Shown here: positions 15,308-19,556 of the stretch, piece after piece | How the letters are laid out: each line of letters starts with the position of its first letter | How positions within the stretch are numbered: the stretch's first letter is position 1 | NCBI GenBank assembly: GCA_905210845.1 | Contig: CAJLYG010000035.1 | Location: 1-19,556 of the forward strand | DNA: 19,556 nucleotides | Reading direction: 5' to 3' | From: an uncultured Prevotella sp. | GTDB taxonomy: Bacteria; Bacteroidota; Bacteroidia; Bacteroidales; Bacteroidaceae | Translations under genes and position numbers: made by a program | The notes under the pieces: generated by a model | What the model was told of the DNA's origin: nothing | The model's database searches: none | What the model saw: only the letters and a program-made list of their open reading frames with translations

Positions 15308-16216
15308 ATGGAAATATCAGTGATCATACCTGTTTACAACAAGAAGGATTATGTGGAGGACTGTCTTTCAGCAGCTCTTTCCTTAGACTTTGCCGATTAT
15401 GAAGTGATTGTCGTGGACGATGGTAGTACGGATGGGTCTGGCGATCTCTGTGAGGAAATGGCGAAAGGCAATCCCCGCCTGCGGGTATTCCATCAGCAAA
15501 ACGGTGGTGTGACGGCTGCCAGGAGATATGGATGGCAACAGGCACAGGGACAGTATGTGATGTTCTCGGATGCTGATGACCGTCTTCTGCCCAATGCCTT
15601 GCGGGATACGTATGAGGCAATCAAGAAAGAGAATGCTGATTTGGTGTTTGGCTCTTATGTCAATCAGTATGGTCAGTTGACTTGTTCCGGCTACCATGGC
15701 GTGGTGGAGCCTTCCGCCATCATTCAGGATATCCTTGCCAACCGGCAGCACTTTGGCGTGCTCTGGGCTATTCTCTTCCGAAAGCGTCTCTTAGAAGGAT
15801 GCCTTGATATCCCACGGGAAATCATTGAGGGGGAAGATAAGCTGATGCAAGTGAAATGCCAAATGAAACATCCGAAGTCGTTCTTTATTGATACCTGCAT
15901 TTATTATTATCGGATGGACGTGCCCAACGACAGGAAGCGTCCGTTGGCGACAGCCATCCAGTATGATGAGTTGCTGAGGGAGACCTTGCAACCGGAATGG
16001 GAACGGTATAAGAATGGGATGACCTTGTACCAGATTAAGATGTATGAGTTCTATTTAGAGCGGAAGGAATTCCATGTCTTCCGTGAGTATTATTGCCAGT
16101 TACGCTCACGGTTGAACAAGGAAATACCTGTCAAGGACAGGCTTATCATGCGTCTGCCCCCGCGTGTTGCCTATTGTCTGGTCGTTTGTTATCGGCGACT
16201 TATCCGAAGAGGATAG
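15308..16216 (+). CDS. Family 2 glycosyltransferase
   Basis: A 302-residue GT-A fold glycosyltransferase that transfers a sugar from a nucleotide donor to a growing lipid-linked glycan at the inner face of the membrane. Motifs: ISVIIPVYNKKDYVEDCL (3-20), VVDDGSTDGSGD (35-46) and the metal-binding FSDADD (86-91). No membrane helices are seen. Start at 15308 is set by the GT2 N-terminus and the AGGAGG site. It is the second gene of the flippase operon. Its 3' end overlaps by 17 nt the 3' end of the oppositely oriented membrane-protein gene, with no terminator between them. Donor and acceptor are unknown. Confidence 0.93.
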   Translation: MEISVIIPVYNKKDYVEDCLSAALSLDFADYEVIVVDDGSTDGSGDLCEEMAKGNPRLRVFHQQNGGVTAARRYGWQQAQGQYVMFSDADDRLLPNALRDTYEAIKKENADLVFGSYVNQYGQLTCSGYHGVVEPSAIIQDILANRQHFGVLWAILFRKRLLEGCLDIPREIIEGEDKLMQVKCQMKHPKSFFIDTCIYYYRMDVPNDRKRPLATAIQYDELLRETLQPEWERYKNGMTLYQIKMYEFYLERKEFHVFREYYCQLRSRLNKEIPVKDRLIMRLPPRVAYCLVVCYRRLIRRG

Positions 16217-17558
16217 GTGTGTGGAGTAAATAATGGCTGATGAGGCTAACATTGCTGATCCACAGATAGACTGTCATACAGGCGATGGCTACCCTGAGTG
16301 CGTTGCAGTAGGTGAGGGAGATCTTCTTGAAAAGGAAAGCCATGGCTAAGGGAATGATGAATGCCCAGTGGGCAGCCATGATGTATACCTCATTCAACCC
16401 GAATCCCAGTCCTAAGTGCAGGAACATGTCGAAACCAAGCCATGTGCCGACCATCCAAAGAAAACGCGAATGGCGACCGCACCAAAGACCGGCTGCAAAC
16501 AGTAGGGCGATCAGCAGTTCTATCCCGTCTTGATAAAGATGGGCATAGGATACGAAAATGGGACGTGTGAAGAACACATCTTCAAGGAGATGGGTGGAGT
16601 GCAACTGGATCGATTCTCCTAATAAGTTATCACGGATACTCTGCAACCGAGGCGTAGAGATGTTCGTCCATTGCAGGGGACCCTTGTCACTAATCGCTTT
16701 CCCATGTACTTGCTGGAAACGATGCCCGAAGCTCGCTTCTTTCTTTTTGAGCGTGTTGTCTTTCTTCTCCATCGCCAACTGAATCTTCTTTCCCTTCTCC
16801 ATTCGGGGTAGGATGAGGTGCTCGTATTGCCATGCATACGAGCCTGCCAATAAGGCTAAGGGGATGGCAACGACGAAAAGGAGAAAGGCTGGACGGAACA
16901 CCTTCTTCCCTTCTGTGAAGCATGCTGCCAATAAAGTCTTGATGCCATTGCTCAACGTCACTCCTGCCGTACATAGGAAAAGGACAGCCCAGGGAAGAAT
17001 TTTCATAGACTTTCTCTCTTTCATGTGTGTGCCTGCGACATAGAGTGTCATCGTGAGCAAGAACAGGGACATGCCGAAATGGTCGGGCACCATCACTGCC
17101 AAGATAATATAGGCAAAGGAAAAGAAAAAAGCGGAGAGCAGGTTGGCATCTGCGCCCGACACCTCGATGACTTCCAAAAGTGTCCTACGAAGGAAGACAA
17201 AGGAATAGACCGCGCAAAACACCTGGACACACGCAACCATGTAGATCGCATAATTGGTCTCAGTAGCTTTCATCAACCAACTGTCGAGTACAGAGAAGGG
17301 ATACCAAAAGAATGGGAGAAGAGGATGCCGGAACTCTTTATAGTAAGAGCTCCACTGGGAAATCTCAAGGTAAGAGGTAGGGTCAAAGCCAGAGACATGG
17401 AAGTGATTCCAGAAAATAGACCAGAATCCTAACCTTCCTCCTCGGGTAAATAATTCGTTCTGATACCCTGTCATCATGACGTTGAGTCCGATGAAGACAA
17501 TCCCTGCTATAAGAACAGGGATCCACTCGTTACGTCTTATCTTGAAGATGCTTGTCAT
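16200..17558 (-). CDS. Multi-pass membrane protein of the surface-glycan locus (DUF6080-like)
   Basis: A 452-residue polytopic protein with about ten predicted membrane helices. I believe it belongs to DUF6080, a Bacteroidota family of unknown function; that name is from memory. A loop after the first helix holds GFDPTSYLEI (57-66) and FRHPLLPFFWYP (76-87), reminiscent of GT-C glycosyltransferases with an acidic residue in the first external loop and a following HPLxP. A central charged segment rich in Lys/Glu (EKGKKIQLAMEKKD) splits the helices. The C-terminal half has GLNEVYIMAAHWAFIIPLAMAFL, shared almost word for word with the partial protein at 18930. The ATG at 17558 is chosen because a promoter element (17579-17586) lies just upstream. 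GT-C transferase or polymerase are possible roles, not shown. Confidence 0.75.
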   Translation of the reverse strand: MTSIFKIRRNEWIPVLIAGIVFIGLNVMMTGYQNELFTRGGRLGFWSIFWNHFHVSGFDPTSYLEISQWSSYYKEFRHPLLPFFWYPFSVLDSWLMKATETNYAIYMVACVQVFCAVYSFVFLRRTLLEVIEVSGADANLLSAFFFSFAYIILAVMVPDHFGMSLFLLTMTLYVAGTHMKERKSMKILPWAVLFLCTAGVTLSNGIKTLLAACFTEGKKVFRPAFLLFVVAIPLALLAGSYAWQYEHLILPRMEKGKKIQLAMEKKDNTLKKKEASFGHRFQQVHGKAISDKGPLQWTNISTPRLQSIRDNLLGESIQLHSTHLLEDVFFTRPIFVSYAHLYQDGIELLIALLFAAGLWCGRHSRFLWMVGTWLGFDMFLHLGLGFGLNEVYIMAAHWAFIIPLAMAFLFKKISLTYCNALRVAIACMTVYLWISNVSLISHYLLHTPILFG

Positions 17559-17578
17559 TGTTGCTCTTGATTTGGGTG

Positions 17579-17586
17579 CAAAATTA
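17579..17586 (-). promoter_or_regulatory. -7 promoter element of the membrane-protein gene
   Basis: TAATTTTG on the - strand matches TAnnTTTG and predicts a short leader of about 14 nt. The -33 region is not convincing. Confidence 0.5.
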
Positions 17587-17660
17587 CCAAAAAAACTTCG
17601 TATCCGAGATGGAAGTCCCTCCTCTTCTATGAGAAAAGCATGTATTTTATAGACAACAAC

Positions 17661-17691
17661 TTTGATTTTTGGAAGAAAAGACTTATCTTTG
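17661..17691 (+). promoter_or_regulatory. Promoter of the HlpA-like glycosyltransferase gene
   Basis: TTTG (17661-17664), 19 nt spacer, TATCTTTG (17684-17691): full consensus match. Predicted start near 17697, leader about 13 nt to the ATG at 17710. This excludes the longer frame starting at 17662. Confidence 0.8.
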
Positions 17692-17709
17692 TCTCCAAAT
17701 AAATGTCGC

Positions 17710-18729
17710 ATGAAGAAGCCTGCTCAAATTGATATTGCCGTATTAATGCTTTTCTTTAATCGGCCGGAGACCTTCCAACTCGTGTTCAATGAGGTTAGGA
17801 AGGCGCGTCCTTCCCGTCTGTTTCTCTATCAGGATGGGCCACGGGATGAAAGGGATCTTCCCGGGATCATGGCTTGCCGTAGGATCGTCGCGGATATTGA
17901 TTGGGAGTGTGACGTCCATCGCAATTACCAAGAGCATAACCAAGGGTGCGACCCCTCGGGATACTTGTCACACAAATGGGCTTTCTCACTTGCCGACAAA
18001 TGTATGGTATTGGAAGATGACGTGGTTCCTTCGCAGTCGTTTTTCCCCTTCTGTAAGGAATTGTTGGACAAGTACGAGCACGATGATCGCATCGCGATGA
18101 TCTCAGGATTTAATGTGGATGAGATAACGCCTGGAGTACCGGATGATTATTTTTTCACTTCGACATTCTCTATTTGGGGATGGGCATCGTGGAAAAGGGT
18201 CCTGGACCAATGGGATGGCGAATACCAATTCATGAAGGATGCATATACAGTCCGACAGCTCAGGGCCTTGCAGAAAAGGCGAGGCTACCGCAGGGATATG
18301 ATGAAGATGTTCACGGATCATAGTCGGTCGGGCAAGCCTTATTTCGAGACGATCTTCTGGGCGTCCATGCTTCTGCATTCCCAACTATCCATCATGCCAA
18401 CCCGTAACTTGGTCAATAATGTGGGACTGACGGCTGACTCCACTCATTTTTCTGCCAACCTGAAGTCGATGCCACATAGGTTGCGCCGTATCTTCACCAT
18501 GAACAGGCATGAGCTCGATTTCCCCTTGCGTCATCCCAAGTATATGATCGACCATGTGGAATACCAAGACCATTACTACAAGACCATCGGCTGGAACCAT
18601 CGCTGGATCAAGGTGTGCAATTCCATTGAGGAGCTTATCTTAAACCTGCAGAGGGGAAATTTCCGGCAGATCGTCAGGTCGTTCCGTCGCCGATGCCTGA
18701 AATGGATGGGAAAGGATACTTATCAATAA
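17710..18729 (+). CDS. Glycosyltransferase of the 'hemolytic protein HlpA-like' type
   Basis: A 339-residue cytoplasmic protein with a GT-A-like N-terminal half: IAVLMLFFNRPETF (9-22), LFLYQDGPRDE (37-47) and the probable metal/nucleotide motif VLEDDVVPS (100-108), followed by FSIWGWASWKRV. Bacteroidota databases often label such proteins 'hemolytic protein HlpA-like', but the fold and context point to a sugar transferase in surface-glycan synthesis and not a haemolysin. The C-terminal part is basic with no membrane helix. It stands alone on the + strand with its own promoter, between two paralogous - strand membrane-protein genes. Donor and acceptor are unknown. Confidence 0.8.
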   Translation: MKKPAQIDIAVLMLFFNRPETFQLVFNEVRKARPSRLFLYQDGPRDERDLPGIMACRRIVADIDWECDVHRNYQEHNQGCDPSGYLSHKWAFSLADKCMVLEDDVVPSQSFFPFCKELLDKYEHDDRIAMISGFNVDEITPGVPDDYFFTSTFSIWGWASWKRVLDQWDGEYQFMKDAYTVRQLRALQKRRGYRRDMMKMFTDHSRSGKPYFETIFWASMLLHSQLSIMPTRNLVNNVGLTADSTHFSANLKSMPHRLRRIFTMNRHELDFPLRHPKYMIDHVEYQDHYYKTIGWNHRWIKVCNSIEELILNLQRGNFRQIVRSFRRRCLKWMGKDTYQ

Positions 18730-18756
18730 ATTGCCTCTTATTTCTTTGAATTTGCA

Positions 18757-18865
18757 TGAGGTCATCTATTGAAGCCTGAAAGGTTAGCTAACACACGCCA
18801 AAAGGCCATCTATTGAAGCTCAAAAGGTTATCTTTTGCGAGCCAAAAGGTTACCTTTTGCTTTTC
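18757..18865. repeat. Array of 21-22 bp imperfect tandem repeats (array 2)
   Basis: Five head-to-tail units begin at 18757, 18779, 18800, 18822 and 18844 and share the AAAAGGYYATCT core with array 1. The last unit has the palindrome CAAAAGGTTACCTTTTG (AAAAGGTnACCTTTT), and the fourth is nearly palindromic with G-U pairs. It sits between the convergent ends of the HlpA-like gene and the partial membrane-protein gene, about 65 nt beyond the latter's stop. It is in the same orientation to that - strand stop as array 1 is to the Arg-rich gene. On the - strand the last unit could fold as a 6-7 bp stem followed by T residues. No other terminator is visible in this 200 nt gap. Confidence 0.85.
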
Positions 18866-18929
18866 TGCTTGTAAGTTGCTGTCTATCAGTAATATAGATT
18901 TCGTTGAGAACGAGATGGGGAAGGGAGTT

Positions 18930-19556
18930 CTATTTGAAGCTCAATGGCCACGTGAGGTAATTCCAGAGCAGGTAGCCATGGTATGCCCATAGGTAAAGGG
19001 TGATGGCGAAGAGGAGCACTTCGGCGCAAGGATTCCTTCTCTTGAGGAGGTATGCCATGGACAGGGGGATGACATACGCCCAATGCGCGGTCATGATGTA
19101 CACCTCGTTGATGGCAAAGCCCAAGACGATATGCAGGAAGAGGGCGAAGGCGAGGCAGCCGAGCAGCAGCCATTCGTATCTGTCCTTCCTTCCTGTCCAC
19201 GCTCCCCAAAGGAAGAACAGGATGATCATGGCCTCGATGACGTATTGTATGCCCCAGGTATATTCCACGATGACCGGGCGGTTGACCAGTGCATCTCCTA
19301 AGATATGCCGCCGATGGAGCTGGAGGGACTCTCCGAAGAAGTTTTCGATGAGCGTCTCTCCTCTTGGGATCGAGCGATTGGTCCAGTTTTGTACTTTCTG
19401 GTCTTGGGGGATTTCCTCACTTGCATTGACGGCAAAGGCGAATGCCACTAGGAGGATGGATGGAATCACAACCCCTAAGAGCAGGGAGCGGGGCTTCCAG
19501 AACTTTCTTCCATTGACCACCAGGACAGCCAAGAAGACGAGGGCTCCGTTGCTGAG
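18930..19556 (-). CDS. C-terminal part of a second DUF6080-like membrane protein
   Basis: The frame is open to the right window edge, so the 5' part is missing; 208 codons and the stop are visible. The sequence aligns with the C-terminal half of the membrane protein at 16200-17558: LSNGALVFLA...NGRKFWKP corresponds to its LSNGIKTLLA...EGKKVFRP. FGESLQLHRRH corresponds to LGESIQLHSTH, and GFAINEVYIMTAHWAYVIPLSMAYLLKR to its NEVYIMAAHWAF segment. It lacks most of the charged Lys/Glu insertion of that paralogue. At least five membrane helices are visible. Probably a duplicate with a related role in the same glycan locus. An apparent TTG start at 19532 is just an internal Leu. Confidence 0.75.
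   Translation of the reverse strand, partial: LSNGALVFLAVLVVNGRKFWKPRSLLLGVVIPSILLVAFAFAVNASEEIPQDQKVQNWTNRSIPRGETLIENFFGESLQLHRRHILGDALVNRPVIVEYTWGIQYVIEAMIILFFLWGAWTGRKDRYEWLLLGCLAFALFLHIVLGFAINEVYIMTAHWAYVIPLSMAYLLKRRNPCAEVLLFAITLYLWAYHGYLLWNYLTWPLSFK

Noticed and set aside
17710..18729. Haemolysin
   Set aside because: The 'HlpA-like' label is misleading; the GT-A-type start, LEDDV motif and glycan-gene neighbours fit a glycosyltransferase, and no pore-forming or secretion features are seen.

Overview
The window looks like a chromosome segment of a Bacteroidota bacterium, most likely a Prevotella-type member of the Prevotellaceae. The case rests on a type III glutamine synthetase, the DapL diaminopimelate shortcut, an Arg-rich secreted protein of a kind I associate with Prevotella/Bacteroides, and many promoters of the Bacteroidota form TTTG-N19-21-TAnnTTTG. 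Shine-Dalgarno sequences are mostly absent. There is no rRNA, tRNA, transposase or CRISPR array. The organism call is inference from gene content.

Layout. (1) 1-1670: the tail of a gene overlaps an exported nitroreductase on the + strand. It converges on a translationally coupled HD-phosphohydrolase / TIGR04076 pair on the - strand. (2) 1700-2640: an array of 22-23 bp imperfect repeats, then a small secreted Arg-rich protein whose C-terminus is built from 54 bp tandem repeats. (3) 2770-11055: a nitrogen-assimilation block. On the - strand are dapF, dapL and glnN (type III glutamine synthetase); divergently on the + strand are asnB and an ammonium transporter. Ammonium imported by Amt would feed glutamine synthetase; glutamine feeds AsnB; DapL and DapF make meso-diaminopimelate for peptidoglycan and lysine. 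(4) 11121-19556: a surface-glycan block in alternating orientations. It holds a LicD - cytidylyltransferase - SDR operon (-), a Wzx-like flippase and GT2 glycosyltransferase (+), a multi-membrane-span protein (-), an HlpA-like glycosyltransferase (+), a second 22 bp repeat array, and the 3' part of a paralogue of the membrane protein (-).

Several start codons were moved downstream of the longest ORF because a consensus promoter, a family N-terminus or a catalytic residue fixes them (asnB Met-Cys; dapL; the Arg-rich protein; the flippase; both glycosyltransferases; the first membrane protein; LicD).

Most noteworthy: (a) two homologous arrays of a 22-23 bp semi-palindromic repeat, each placed just beyond the stop codon of a - strand gene and in the same orientation to it, which I cannot assign to any described element; (b) a face-to-face divergent promoter pair at 13791-13839 whose -33 and -7 boxes interlock, driving the LicD operon and a nearly leaderless flippase; (c) a LicD/cytidylyltransferase/SDR module whose CDP-activated substrate is unknown; (d) a nitroreductase with a signal peptide, coupled to an upstream gene.
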